64,000 bases of DNA from Rivularia sp. T60_A2020_040 (GCA_015272215.1 JACYMD010000070.1:121111-185110); one strand, 5' to 3'; counted from the first letter of the stretch, positions 35,052 to 44,393 are shown. Numbers and translations are program-made. Notes: a model not told the origin generated them from the sequence alone.

Positions 35052-36053
35052 TTACCTTTTTATTGTGAATAAGAGTAGAGATGCAACTCCCCCCAACCAG
35101 AGCAAAAAGGAATATCGAGTCAGTTGTAAAGCAGTTTTAATAGAATTTAAACTAATCGGATAAATAGCATCTCCGAGTAAAGGTTTAATTTTTGCTACTC
35201 CACGATACCAATTAATACCTCCCATTTGTACACCTAAAATTGCTGCATAAGCGCATTCACTCCAGCCAGAATTAGGACTTAAATCTTTGGGTGCATCTCG
35301 CTGACAAATTTTAATTACCTTTAAAGGTTTACGAGATAACAAAGCTAGAGTTATAACCGTTAAGCGACAAGGAAGCCAAGTTAAACAATCTTCTAAACGT
35401 GCGCTAAACCATCCTAAATAAGTAAATGGAACTTCACGATAACCAATCATAGAGTCAAGAGTACTGCTAGCCTTATATGCTAAAGCAAAAGTCGCAGGTC
35501 CAATGAATGGTACAAAGGCACCAATTACAGCATAAAAAAGAGGAGCCATTACCCCATCAGTAGCGTTTTCTGTTACAGTTTCTAATACTGCGCGTAAAAT
35601 TTCAAGGGAAGTCAAATTTTGGGTATCTCGACCAACAAAATTACTCAGAATCGCACGAGCTTCCTTAATGTTTCCTTTTTTGAAAGGTTTAATTACTGTT
35701 TCGGCTGCTGTTCTTAAACTTTTAAGGGCAAAACAACTAGCTAGTAAAATACTTTCGACTAAGATTCCAGCTATGGGATGAAACCACATCGCACATCGTA
35801 TTATTAACCAACCAACCACACCGCTACCTATTACCAAAAATATGGTCAAGGCTATTCCGGCTAAACGTTGTGTGAAAGAACGATGACAATATTTAAGAGC
35901 TAATTTAGTTAAGCGAGAAATAAACCAACCCATCACTTGTACGGGATGAATCCAATTCCACGGATCACCGATCAAGTAATCCAAACTAGCAGCAAGGATT
36001 AAGACAGCAGCAGAAGATGTCAAAACGGTTTTTATAGATGAATATTCCGTCAA
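35052..36053 (-). CDS. cobD: Adenosylcobinamide-phosphate synthase (CobD/CbiB)
   Basis: An inner-membrane enzyme that attaches the aminopropanol arm to adenosylcobyric acid in (pseudo)cobalamin synthesis. It has 333 residues and several membrane helices. The N-terminus contains the family motif D-Y-L-I-G-D-P-W-N-W-I-H-P-V-Q-V-M-G, and the centre has E-N-A-T-D-G-V-M-A-P-L-F-Y and A-Y-K-A-S-S-T-L-D-S-M-I-G-Y. It is 43 bp after the Rrf2 gene on the same strand, so that regulator is probably co-transcribed. btuR is at 24581-25246. Confidence 0.94.
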   Translation of the reverse strand: MTEYSSIKTVLTSSAAVLILAASLDYLIGDPWNWIHPVQVMGWFISRLTKLALKYCHRSFTQRLAGIALTIFLVIGSGVVGWLIIRCAMWFHPIAGILVESILLASCFALKSLRTAAETVIKPFKKGNIKEARAILSNFVGRDTQNLTSLEILRAVLETVTENATDGVMAPLFYAVIGAFVPFIGPATFALAYKASSTLDSMIGYREVPFTYLGWFSARLEDCLTWLPCRLTVITLALLSRKPLKVIKICQRDAPKDLSPNSGWSECAYAAILGVQMGGINWYRGVAKIKPLLGDAIYPISLNSIKTALQLTRYSFLLWLGGVASLLLFTIKR

Positions 36054-36096
36054 AAATTTGCATAAAATAAATCATAATTGATAATTAAACCACAGA

Positions 36097-36540
36097 TTAA
36101 ACCACAAAGCTCGCTTCTTCTCCTAAAGAAGCTTGCCAGCTGCGAGCATCATAATAAAGGTCTGCCAAAGTAATACTGTATAATGATTCTTTAAGCTTTT
36201 GAGATAGTCTATACCAAAGACTAAAAGTTACCCAATCAACAGAAGCTTGGGGATAAGCAGTATGGTGAGGTAGAGGTTCAATTGTTTCTCCAACAGCTTC
36301 TAAAATTTCTCCTAAAGATATTTTGAGTGGTTCTCGCGCTAATTGGTATCCACCATCTTTTCCACGAATTGATTTTACCAATCCAGCACGACGCATTTCT
36401 ATTAGCAGTTTTTCTAGATAAGGAGCGGGAATATTTTGACGGGTTGCAATCACCCTAGTTGAAAATGGACCATAATTTTGCTGCAAGCTCAAATCTAGTA
36501 ACGCTTTTACACTGTAGTGTCCTTTTGTGGTAAGTTTCAT
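36097..36540 (-). CDS. Rrf2 family transcriptional regulator without cysteines
   Basis: A 147-residue winged-helix DNA-binding protein. It begins M-K-L-T-T-K-G-H-Y-S-V-K-A-L-L-D-L and has I-P-A-P-Y-L-E-K-L-L for the recognition helix and V-K-S-I-R-G-K-D-G-G-Y-Q-L-A for the wing. IscR and its relatives bind an Fe-S cluster by three Cys in the region after the wing; this protein has no cysteine at all, and that region reads P-L-P-H-H-T-A-Y-P. It therefore cannot bind a cluster by the usual ligands. It precedes cobD by 43 bp on the same strand and may regulate it. Confidence 0.92.
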   Translation of the reverse strand: MKLTTKGHYSVKALLDLSLQQNYGPFSTRVIATRQNIPAPYLEKLLIEMRRAGLVKSIRGKDGGYQLAREPLKISLGEILEAVGETIEPLPHHTAYPQASVDWVTFSLWYRLSQKLKESLYSITLADLYYDARSWQASLGEEASFVV

Positions 36541-36945
36541 CGCAATTTTACAACATTGAATGTTCTACTTGTTGAATATTCACCGGAATGTGCTTATCAA
36601 AATACTTTTTTGTCTCAAATGTTGGTTATAGAGGAATATTTATCTGAATATTTTCAGCAAATTTAGATAAATATAGTGTAGCAGTATAAAGCATGATAGA
36701 GCTTTTGCAGCAAGAGTTAACAGTATATAACAAACAAAAAAATGATTATATAGTTATCGTCACTGCCTTAATTTATTTAATAGCATCAATCGAGCCAACC
36801 AATCTACATGGTCAAAATATATTGTTGGCTAATCTTATTTAATAAAAAAAATAAAAATCATCGCGATACGTGTTCTTAATAGCTCAACTTCAGTTAAAAT
36901 AAAATCGATTCCACCACATCAATCGTTCATTTTCAATTTAAGTTG
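36541..36945. other. Divergent intergenic region
   Basis: This is the promoter region between the Rrf2 gene and the AbrB-like gene. A 49-codon ORF at 36693-36842 has a hydrophobic middle but no ribosome binding site and is not called. Confidence 0.45.
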
Positions 36946-37353
36946 ATGGCTAAACAGAAAAAAATTGACCCCCTAGTCGGCGAAGATCTACTCAAAAAAG
37001 TTAAGGAGCTAGAAAGTATAAGCAAGGAAGAAAAAGCCAAGCAGTGCGGCTACTATACCGTTACGAAAAATGGTATAGAGCGTGTTAACATGATGAAATT
37101 CTTGAATGCCCTAATTGATGCTGAGGGGATTCAGTTAGATAGTTCTTCTGGTGCTAACGGACGCGGAGGACGCAGTGCTAGCTATAGAATTAGTGTTCAG
37201 TCTAATGGTAATTTATTGATCGGTTCGGCTTATACAAAACAGATGGGTCTTGAACCAGGAGATGAGTTTATCATCACTTTAGGCAAAAAGCACATTCGTC
37301 TCAAACAAGTCGATCCAGAAGATTTAGAAGGAACTGAAGAAGAAGAAGATTAA
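36946..37353 (+). CDS. Cyanobacterial AbrB-like regulator (cyAbrB, probably cyAbrB2 type)
   Basis: A 135-residue transcription regulator. It begins K-K-I-D-P-L-V-G-E-D-L-L-K-K-V and has K-Q-C-G-Y-Y-T-V-T-K-N-G in the N-half. The DNA-binding AbrB domain lies at the C-terminus (Y-R-I-S-V-Q-S-N-G-N-L-L-I-G through M-G-L-E-P-G-D-E-F-I-I), the reverse of the Bacillus arrangement. An acidic tail (E-G-T-E-E-E-E-D) ends it. Such proteins control carbon, nitrogen and hydrogenase genes in cyanobacteria. I prefer the ATG at 36946 over the preceding TTG. The assignment to type 2 is from memory. Confidence 0.93.
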   Translation: MAKQKKIDPLVGEDLLKKVKELESISKEEKAKQCGYYTVTKNGIERVNMMKFLNALIDAEGIQLDSSSGANGRGGRSASYRISVQSNGNLLIGSAYTKQMGLEPGDEFIITLGKKHIRLKQVDPEDLEGTEEEED

Positions 37354-38491
37354 GCTCCTTTTTTGTAGTTCTATAATCAACACAATAAATGTTGATTATT
37401 AGATGGAGATTTTGACATCACTAGATAACAAAAAACGCCAGTCACCTCCGTTGAGGGGGCTGACCCTCCATCCAAGTGATTAATGCTAAATATATCTGTT
37501 GATGGCTACTATCGATAGATAATTTTGAAGTCGGAAACTTTTAATCACCATTACTATAAGCTTAAAAAAAACAACCAAGAGTAAACCTAAATGCTCAATG
37601 ATTAGTTTACTCTTGGTTGATATAGTTCTGCTCCGGAGTAAATTACGCTTTTGGTTGAAAGTAAATTTTTTATTGCTTATATGAATTAGTAATTTTATTA
37701 ATCAAACCCTCAGCCGATATTCATCAGCGATTAATATCAACGACAATATAGATGGCTGGAAAAATAGTTAATAGAATAGTTGAGCAAATTATTTAGATAT
37801 TATTAAGTTTTTTTTGTGAAATTTTATTTTTTTTCAATCTTCCCGATTCGAGTTTGTTAATTTTACATAATATTTGAGATATTAAATAAAAACTATGGCT
37901 TTAGCTATATTTAATCAACAAAACTTGAAATTTACTTAAAGACTCTCCTGGAAAAAATTTCGTTGCTCAAAAATCCGTGTCTAAATTACTTTTGATCGAA
38001 AATTCACAGATAATTTGCATAACTAATGCGATAGCTTTACAAAGCTTTGGTAAAAAAACCTGTATTTGCTCAGACTTTTTGTGGAGGAGATGCTTAAATA
38101 GTAAATAGTAGGTAACTCAAGCAAGGTTACAAGCTCATAATAGTAAGCTTTACCGTTTAGTTTTACCCAGACTGAAATTTTGCTTTGAAACGCGATCGAC
38201 ACTAAAAAATATCAATATATGAAGGTAGATAAATGTAATATTCGACACATTCGCTTTGATGAAAACAAAAATAATCGACAATTGCTTGATTGAAAATCTA
38301 AAATAGGCAAGGTCGGATTGATTTAAATATAGTTATACTCGTGTTGCACCCAGAAAAATATCCTTAACTAAAGGAATTTTCTATGTATCGCGTATTGCTT
38401 GTGTTTTACCGTATTCCGGTAGTATAAGCACAAATTTGTCAGTTATATCAGTTGTTATACAGCGAGTAAATATAATCAGCGGACGAGGTAG
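37354..38491. other. 1.1-kb intergenic region
   Basis: No credible ORF is seen. A perfect 15-bp inverted repeat lies at 37572-37619, and a GC-rich stretch with GAGGG-GGCTGA-CCCTC lies near 37454-37470. The remainder is AT-rich. The region could hold an unannotated small RNA. It is the longest non-coding stretch in the window. Confidence 0.5.
37572..37619 (-). terminator. Hairpin with 15-bp perfect stem
   Basis: CAACCAAGAGTAAAC (37572-37586) pairs with GTTTACTCTTGGTTG (37605-37619). On the minus strand it is followed by TTTTTTTT, so it looks like a terminator for leftward transcription, although no minus-strand gene ends here. Confidence 0.6.
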
Positions 38492-38875
38492 ATGAATACA
38501 CACACCTTTGATAATCATTACGTTACTTGCCCCATTTGCCAAAAAAATCCTGCGGGGAAAGGTTTGAAAACTTGTAGTGGATTGTACAATTGCCCGTACT
38601 GTCAGGAAAGACTGGTAGTATGCCGTAGCGGTAATTTCGTGCGCGATCCTTTTCCTTTAAAGCAAATTACTCTTTCGTCTGTACTGCGTCGTCAAAGCCG
38701 ACCTTTAGCACGTATTTTACGCGATTTTGTATTTTTTAAACATCCTTTAATGGCTTTTGTATTAGGTAGCGCGATTATATTAGGCGTGGTTACTGTGACT
38801 CAAACAAATACCGCCAATCAAGATGATCAAAATGTTCCTAATGTGGAGAACATTTCCGATATAGAAGAAAAATAA
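38492..38875 (+). CDS. Zinc-ribbon membrane protein, 127 aa
   Basis: An unrecognised cyanobacterial protein. The N-terminus has C-P-I-C (14-17) and, after about 18 residues, C-P-Y-C, with another Cys in T-C-S-G-L, forming a probable four-Cys zinc ribbon. A basic segment (R-R-Q-S-R-P-L-A-R-I-L-R) follows, then one membrane helix (P-L-M-A-F-V-L-G-S-A-I-I-L-G-V-V) and an acidic end. Topology: zinc ribbon in the cytoplasm, C-terminus outside, by the positive-inside rule. GACGAGG precedes the ATG. Confidence 0.8.
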   Translation: MNTHTFDNHYVTCPICQKNPAGKGLKTCSGLYNCPYCQERLVVCRSGNFVRDPFPLKQITLSSVLRRQSRPLARILRDFVFFKHPLMAFVLGSAIILGVVTVTQTNTANQDDQNVPNVENISDIEEK

Positions 38876-39026
38876 AGAATAATAAAGAATAATAAAGTTA
38901 TTGATATTTATATATAAAACTAGTTATTTGGTAAACAAAAAAAATTAGCGCTAGCGGGATGTTGAATCCTCTATTACTCAATCACAGAGGAAAAGAAGCT
39001 GTAAAATCTTAATTTTTCCTGGTGTA

Positions 39027-39092
39027 AGAAGTCGGGTTTTTATCAGGATTTGTTGATGTTACTGATATTTAGATTGTAAAAACCCGACTTCT
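39027..39092. repeat. Hairpin repeat family AGAAGTCGGG, copy 2
   Basis: AGAAGTCGGGTTTTTA and its nearly exact complement AAAAACCCGACTTCT flank 35 bases with TGTTACTGATATTTA, which also occurs in altered form in copy 1. It is located between two convergent genes. Confidence 0.85.
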
Positions 39093-39156
39093 ATGATTAT
39101 CGACTCGTGAGAATGCTTCGTGTAGGGTACTCACGTGATCATAGTTACCTCCGAGA

Positions 39157-40767
39157 TTATTTACTTTTCGTAACTAAAGTCCAACCTCCTTGTTTGGCTA
39201 TTTCTTCTACAGAATCTAATGGCAAAGTTTTCAGAGTATCTTCGTCAAGTAAGAAATAAGGTTTTTGATCGTGTTGCCAATAGTATTTTAAGTCATCTGG
39301 AGAAGCAGTTTTGATAGTACCATTACTGTAAAAGTCTAATGATGGACGATGGTTGGTTGAGGAAATGTAAATCGGGGAAACTCCTGGATTTGCTTCCATT
39401 ACCATTTGCACTACGGGTTTAACTGGGTAATTTTCATTGAGTTCCCACACCCAATAATTGGATTTTACGAATAATAATAAAGATACGTAAGTTCCCCATA
39501 AAAGAACTTTGATAAATTGTCTGTCACCTCTTTGCGCTCTCAAAGCTGCTAAAGCCATTGTGACGCTAAAGGCTGCGAATATCAGTTGTAATTCCGATGA
39601 AGGTGTTGAATTCCAACTGAAGTAGGTGCTAGCAACAGCGGAAATTACAGCTAAAAGACTTAACATTACTAACCAAAATTTGGGCAGTGGAGTTAATAAA
39701 GGTAAATTTTCTACTTCACCTAACTTTGCTCCAATTGCTAAAGCGATACTTGGATAAATTGGGAAAACATACCAGGGAAGCTTGGTTCCCATTACAGAAA
39801 TTGCCAGTAGATAAACACATAACCAAACTAATACGAGTTTTGCCCAACTGAGATTGCGATTTTGCCAAGTAAAACGTAAAGCAGCTGGTAAAAAAAATAA
39901 CGAGGGCCATGTATATTTACAAATTTCTAGTAAATAATACCAAGGGGGACCTTTATGTCCTTCAACCGAAGTCCAAATACGACTCAGGGATTGATTCATC
40001 ATCCCTTGAGTGGTGAAAGTATCTCCGTAATGCCACCATTGTGCACCGTACCAAAAAGCGACTGGTATACTACCGATAAATATTCCCGTCCACATATACT
40101 TGCTGCTGAGCAATCGCGGTGTATCCCAAAACAGAAATATCATCGCCACAGCGCCTAGTAAAACACCTAAAATGCTTTTAGTCAGACAAATTAGGGCAAA
40201 ACCAATACCTACTCCCAAGCAATAGCGTAAATCGCGGCGCGATCGCAATACGCACAACAGCATCACCATAAAGAAAAAAACCGCAGCACCATCTAACATC
40301 GCCAGCCTTCCGTGACGTACTACTGGCAACATTGTTAAATAAACTAAAGCGCTGTAAACAGCACAAATGCGTTGATGGAATATTTCTCTACCAATACTAT
40401 ACAGAAAAGGTACTGTAAGAGCTGTTAAAATTGCACCTGGTAAACGTGTAGTCCACTCGTTTACACCTCCGATGGAATAAGCCCAAGCAATCATTAAGTG
40501 CATCAATGGGGGCTTATTATGATATGGTTCGCCTCCTAGAGTTGGGAAAAGCCATCGCATATCGCTAGCTGAGCCAGTTCCCAATTCCCGCGCAACCTGT
40601 GCAATCGTGCCTTCATCCCAGTCTCGCAGGGGCAAAACTCCGAGGTTAATAGTAAAAAGTATGACTGCGGCTATCAGCAGTATTACTATCCAGATTCGAT
40701 CTACCCGTTTGTCAATACTACGATACTTGTTTTCAGTAAAACCCCAAATAAAGCTTCCTTTTTGCAT
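39157..40767 (-). CDS. GT39/ArnT-like membrane glycosyltransferase
   Basis: A 536-residue multi-spanning transferase that uses a lipid-linked sugar. After the first helix there is the catalytic D-W-D-E-G-T (the acidic pair at the lumenal loop), then E-P-Y-H-N-K-P-P-L and further helices through about residue 440; the C-terminal 100 residues form a soluble domain. It matches the ArnT/PMT-type (GT39) glycosyltransferases. The product may be a glycosylated lipid or protein. I chose the ATG six codons inside an upstream TTG (at 40785). It is a single minus-strand gene. Confidence 0.88.
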   Translation of the reverse strand: MQKGSFIWGFTENKYRSIDKRVDRIWIVILLIAAVILFTINLGVLPLRDWDEGTIAQVARELGTGSASDMRWLFPTLGGEPYHNKPPLMHLMIAWAYSIGGVNEWTTRLPGAILTALTVPFLYSIGREIFHQRICAVYSALVYLTMLPVVRHGRLAMLDGAAVFFFMVMLLCVLRSRRDLRYCLGVGIGFALICLTKSILGVLLGAVAMIFLFWDTPRLLSSKYMWTGIFIGSIPVAFWYGAQWWHYGDTFTTQGMMNQSLSRIWTSVEGHKGPPWYYLLEICKYTWPSLFFLPAALRFTWQNRNLSWAKLVLVWLCVYLLAISVMGTKLPWYVFPIYPSIALAIGAKLGEVENLPLLTPLPKFWLVMLSLLAVISAVASTYFSWNSTPSSELQLIFAAFSVTMALAALRAQRGDRQFIKVLLWGTYVSLLLFVKSNYWVWELNENYPVKPVVQMVMEANPGVSPIYISSTNHRPSLDFYSNGTIKTASPDDLKYYWQHDQKPYFLLDEDTLKTLPLDSVEEIAKQGGWTLVTKSK

Positions 40768-41015
40768 AATCAGCGAAAAAATCAATCGTTTTAAAGCAAC
40801 TTAAATAAAGCGGAGACCTGAATCCAATCTCCAATGATAACATTACTAGTAAACCTACTATATTTTTATTATCTCGTTAAATTTAGTTTATTGATCTTTT
40901 TTTGATGAATTTTTGATTTTTTTAATTTTAGAGAAAATTAAATATTGTTTATGCATCGAGAATTACACCGAATATTACTAACATTAATTCTTCAATTCTG
41001 TGAGAGGAAAATAGG

Positions 41016-42533
41016 ATGAATCTGCCTTTTATCTTAGATGTCGTTTTAGGTTTAATATTTACTTACTTGATTTTGAGTTTATTAGCTTCCGAGATACAGG
41101 AATTAATTGCCACATTGTTACAATGGCGTGCTGTACATCTGAGAAAATCTATTGAAATTTTGCTCGCGGGTGGTACTCGTAATTCTGAAGAAGCGAAAGT
41201 AATTCAATTAGTAAATCAAATTTATAGTAATCCTTTGGTGAAAAATATTAATCAAGAAGCCAAAGGATTTTTCGCGACTTTACCTAGAAAAGCGACTTGG
41301 GCTATGGCTTCATTCACTCGTCCGTTAACACCAGTACGTGCTGGAAATACTCAGAACGAAACTATTTTTGGTGACGATAAACGTAGTGGTCCATCTTATA
41401 TTCCTGCGGATATTTATGCAACTACTTTGATGGAAACGTTGCAAATTCCTGAATTTTCTCAAAAACTTTCCGAATCAAGGCTAGAAAAATTTAAAGCTGA
41501 AAGAATCACAGAAATACAAAATATTTTATTTACTTTAGAAGCACAAATACAAGCTGATGATAAATTTACTAATTCTTTGAGTAAAATTTATCAAGAATTT
41601 GCCGAAATGCAAGCTGATTTGGAGCAAATTATCTGGAATTATCACCAAAAAAAAGCGACTTTGAATACTAGCATTGCTCGCATGGCAGAAAGTATAGAAA
41701 GATTTGTAGATACTTTTCAAATCGAAATACCAGAAAGTGAATATTCTACTAAAGCTTTGCGAAAGTTGAAATTTTTAAGACAAGATATGTTTTCCTCTGA
41801 AGAAAGAGCAATTACTTTAGGAGGTTTGCAACCGAATGTTGGTGAAATTGTGCAATTAATGCAAAAAGGTAGTGGAGTTTACAATGAATTTAAAGCAGCA
41901 ATTAAAGATAAAGATAGTCAAACTTATGAAAAATTTGAGCAATTAACGGAAATTTTACCGGAATCAATTGCAGAAAATTTGACTGTTTTAGCTCATCGTA
42001 CTCAAGCAAGAATTGAATCTACAGAATCTGGGATTAATCTATTAAGACAAGAAATGCAAAACTCTTTTAACAGTTCAATGGAAAGAGCTAGTGGAGTTTA
42101 TAAGCGTAATGCAAAAGGAGTCGCTTTATTAATTGGTATTACTATGGCTGTAGCAGCAAATGCCGATGCATTTCATATGATAAGCAGACTTTCTACAGAT
42201 TCAGCCTTAAGAAATACAATTGTTAATAATGCCGGACAAATAGTTGTCCAAAATCAAGAAAATTTAAAATATGTAGATATCAGCACTCTTAGAAGTCAAA
42301 CAGAAGAAGCTTTATCGGATATCTCTTTACCTATTGGTTGGACTGAAGCTAACATTAGACAGCAAATAGGTTTATTACCATCACGCAACGCTAATCCCAT
42401 ATCTTTTCTCAGATTTGCACGAGCAATTCCTGGTTGGATTCTCAGCGGTATTGCGATCGCAATGGGTGCGCCTTTTTGGTTTGATTTAATTGGTAAAATT
42501 ACTAACGTGCGGAATACTGGGAAAAAACCTTAA
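41016..42533 (+). CDS. Hypothetical membrane protein with N- and C-terminal helices, 505 aa
   Basis: It has no characterised function. An N-terminal helix (V-V-L-G-L-I-F-T-Y-L-I-L-S-L-L-A) is followed by S-E-I-Q-E-L-I-A-T, an arrangement seen in a widespread uncharacterised bacterial membrane family. A long soluble helical region (about 60-350) comes next, then helices near V-A-L-L-I-G-I-T-M-A-V-A and at I-L-S-G-I-A-I-A-M-G-A-P-F-W-F-D-L. GAGAGGAAAATAGG precedes the ATG. Tandem heptamers follow the stop. Confidence 0.8.
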   Translation: MNLPFILDVVLGLIFTYLILSLLASEIQELIATLLQWRAVHLRKSIEILLAGGTRNSEEAKVIQLVNQIYSNPLVKNINQEAKGFFATLPRKATWAMASFTRPLTPVRAGNTQNETIFGDDKRSGPSYIPADIYATTLMETLQIPEFSQKLSESRLEKFKAERITEIQNILFTLEAQIQADDKFTNSLSKIYQEFAEMQADLEQIIWNYHQKKATLNTSIARMAESIERFVDTFQIEIPESEYSTKALRKLKFLRQDMFSSEERAITLGGLQPNVGEIVQLMQKGSGVYNEFKAAIKDKDSQTYEKFEQLTEILPESIAENLTVLAHRTQARIESTESGINLLRQEMQNSFNSSMERASGVYKRNAKGVALLIGITMAVAANADAFHMISRLSTDSALRNTIVNNAGQIVVQNQENLKYVDISTLRSQTEEALSDISLPIGWTEANIRQQIGLLPSRNANPISFLRFARAIPGWILSGIAIAMGAPFWFDLIGKITNVRNTGKKP

Positions 42534-42539
42534 TGAATT

Positions 42540-42580
42540 TTGGATTTTAGATTTTAGATTTTAGATTTTGGATTTTAACA
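42540..42580. repeat. Tandem heptamer TTTAGAT/TTTGGAT
   Basis: About five copies of ATTTTAG/ATTTTGG lie between the membrane protein gene and the convergent recombinase gene. Confidence 0.75.
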
Positions 42581-42592
42581 ATTGATAATTGC

Positions 42593-43888
42593 TCAAAAAA
42601 TAAATATAATTTGTAATTCCCAATCTTTATCTTGACGAATAATTTCGATTTGATGAATAAATTCTCGAAAATAAAATCTTCGTTCTGTTTCTGATAAGTC
42701 TAACCAGAATTGTGGGATGGAAACGGCTTGAGCGACGGAGCGTAAATTTACTGGTGGTAAAATTGCTAATTGTGCCTGAAGTGTAGATATTTCGATACGG
42801 AGTTTATAAGCTCTGATTTTGCAAGTTTCTTCATCTAAGATGCCAGTTTCGACTAAAGCCGGTATTTGTTCTAATATTTTTTGTTGACGAATTATAGCTT
42901 CGGTTAAATTATTTTTTACCTGTTCAAAGTAAGGGAAATTAATTTTTTCTACTGCTTGAGGTAAGTCACGACAAACTGTTTCAATTGTATTTTGTAGTAC
43001 TTCTTGGTAAGAAATAGCACGACATTTGGGATTTTGAGAACAGTTAATAGGACGTAAATAAAGATACTCTTTTTTTTGTCTGTGGAGGGTAACGCGAGTA
43101 ACATTCATATGCGATCGACATTCGCTACATACAACCAAACCCGCTAGAGAACGCGGCGCACTGGCGGTACGAGAGGGTAAACGACTGTTGCGACGCAAAA
43201 GCCTATCAACTTGCGCTGCTTCTTCACGAGAAATTATTGCATTGTGGGTATCACTGATAATTTCTCCATTTCGGTAAGCAGTATCACCACGATATACGGG
43301 ATTAGATAACCAACGTCTTCCAGTAGTAACGGAGATTTTTTTAGCGTATTTTTTTGCTAAATGTCTTACAGCCCCTCGTAACGAACCGTACAGTAAAAAG
43401 TGATCAAAAAATTCTTTGACTACCGGGGAAGTACTGCGGTCAATAGTATATTTTACTTTGCCGCGACGGTAGCCGTAGGGTGCTTTACCAGGTGGTGGTG
43501 CAGCATCCAAACGATTGCGTGCGTAAGCTTGACGAATGCGATCGCTATGTTTTTGTTGTTTAATTTCGTGTAATAGTTTAAGTAGATTTGCGTGGGTATT
43601 AGTAGCTTTTATTGTGGAGTTGTAATTTTGTTCTACCGCAACGAGGGTGATTCCCATTGCTTCAAGTTGAGAAAGATGCCATGTTACTTCCTCCACACTA
43701 TCTCCCAACTCTTCCAAACGTCGAATAAGAACGCAATCTGGAGTATTTATGTGACAGTCTCTAAATAATTGCTGTAGTTCTGACCTTTTTCCCAAATCTT
43801 GATAAATTCTATCAACTTCCCAACCTAAACTTGCAGGTTCGGGAGTTTTCTCTAATAAAGGATCGCTGTAAGTATATGCGAACTTCAT
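42593..43888 (-). CDS. Degenerate large serine recombinase (resolvase plus recombinase domain)
   Basis: A 431-residue protein with the architecture of a large serine recombinase. The resolvase-like domain is residues 1-125. The recombinase DNA-binding domain starts near A-P-P-P-G-K-A-P-Y-G-Y-R, a zinc ribbon has C-S-E-C and C-R-A-I, and a coiled coil follows. Key catalytic residues appear lost: the usual L-D-R-L-G-R-S reads L-E-E-L-G-D-S (58-64), removing both arginines, and the nucleophile region is Y-T-Y-S-D instead of Y-x-R-V-S. XisF of heterocyst element excision is a relative by fold. This copy is probably inactive as a recombinase and may be a domesticated DNA-binding protein. Confidence 0.85.
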   Translation of the reverse strand: MKFAYTYSDPLLEKTPEPASLGWEVDRIYQDLGKRSELQQLFRDCHINTPDCVLIRRLEELGDSVEEVTWHLSQLEAMGITLVAVEQNYNSTIKATNTHANLLKLLHEIKQQKHSDRIRQAYARNRLDAAPPPGKAPYGYRRGKVKYTIDRSTSPVVKEFFDHFLLYGSLRGAVRHLAKKYAKKISVTTGRRWLSNPVYRGDTAYRNGEIISDTHNAIISREEAAQVDRLLRRNSRLPSRTASAPRSLAGLVVCSECRSHMNVTRVTLHRQKKEYLYLRPINCSQNPKCRAISYQEVLQNTIETVCRDLPQAVEKINFPYFEQVKNNLTEAIIRQQKILEQIPALVETGILDEETCKIRAYKLRIEISTLQAQLAILPPVNLRSVAQAVSIPQFWLDLSETERRFYFREFIHQIEIIRQDKDWELQIIFIF

Positions 43889-43893
43889 CTTTA

Positions 43894-43953
43894 AAGGTCA
43901 AAGGTTAAAGGTTAAAGGTTAAGTGTCAACTGTCCACTGTCAACTGTCAACTG
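43894..43953. repeat. Tandem heptamers (AAAGGTT, CAACTGT)
   Basis: AAAGGTTAAAGGTTAAAGG and then GTCAACTGTCCACTGTCAAC separate the VOC gene from the recombinase gene; the repeat reaches the VOC stop codon. Confidence 0.8.
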
Positions 43954-44302
43954 ATAACTCAATAATATTCCCATCTGGGTCTTGAGTAAATAAAGCTCGA
44001 CGACCGGAAGCACTTGGTTGAATTGGACAGTTATAATTTAATAACCGCTCTTTAGCGGCATCTAAGTCGGAAACTGAAAAAGCAATGTGGGGGTTGCGTC
44101 CCCATTTTTCATTTTGGGGGTGGTTGGCAAGTGAAGCTGCAACTATCAGGTGTAATTGATATTCGCCTACTTGATACCAACTACCGGGGAAATTTCGCGA
44201 TCGTTCTGTTTTAGATAATTTTAGTACTTCTCCATAGAAGTGTTCGGCGCGATTTAAGTCAGTGACAAGAATGGCTCCATGTAAACATTGATTAATTTGC
44301 AT
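43940..44302 (-). CDS. VOC (glyoxalase/bleomycin-resistance) family protein
   Basis: A 120-residue two-half beta-alpha-beta fold. It begins C-L-H-G-A-I-L-V-T-D-L-N-R-A-E-H-F-Y-G-E-V-L and ends T-Q-D-P-D-G-N-I-I-E-L, the standard VOC pattern; His9, His52 and Glu116 are possible metal ligands. The substrate cannot be told: such proteins include glyoxalase I, dioxygenases and antibiotic-binding proteins. It precedes the recombinase gene on the same strand, but heptamer repeats separate them. Confidence 0.88.
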   Translation of the reverse strand: MQINQCLHGAILVTDLNRAEHFYGEVLKLSKTERSRNFPGSWYQVGEYQLHLIVAASLANHPQNEKWGRNPHIAFSVSDLDAAKERLLNYNCPIQPSASGRRALFTQDPDGNIIELSVDS

Positions 44303-44393
44303 TTTAAATAGTTAAATTGTGGAGTTGCTACTATTTTAATTTAACAGAGAGCAGGGAATTGGGAATAGGGAATAGGGAACTGTCAACTGTCAT

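Noticed and set aside
36693..36842. 49-codon ORF with a hydrophobic middle, upstream of the AbrB-like gene
   Set aside because: No ribosome binding site and no recognised family; could be chance.
42593..43888. Active heterocyst-type excision recombinase (XisF) with its element
   Set aside because: The catalytic motif is altered and no interrupted gene or attachment sites were found nearby.
43894..43953. CRISPR array among the many short repeats
   Set aside because: All such arrays are contiguous 7-mers (or 11- and 24-mers) without spacers, and no cas genes are present.
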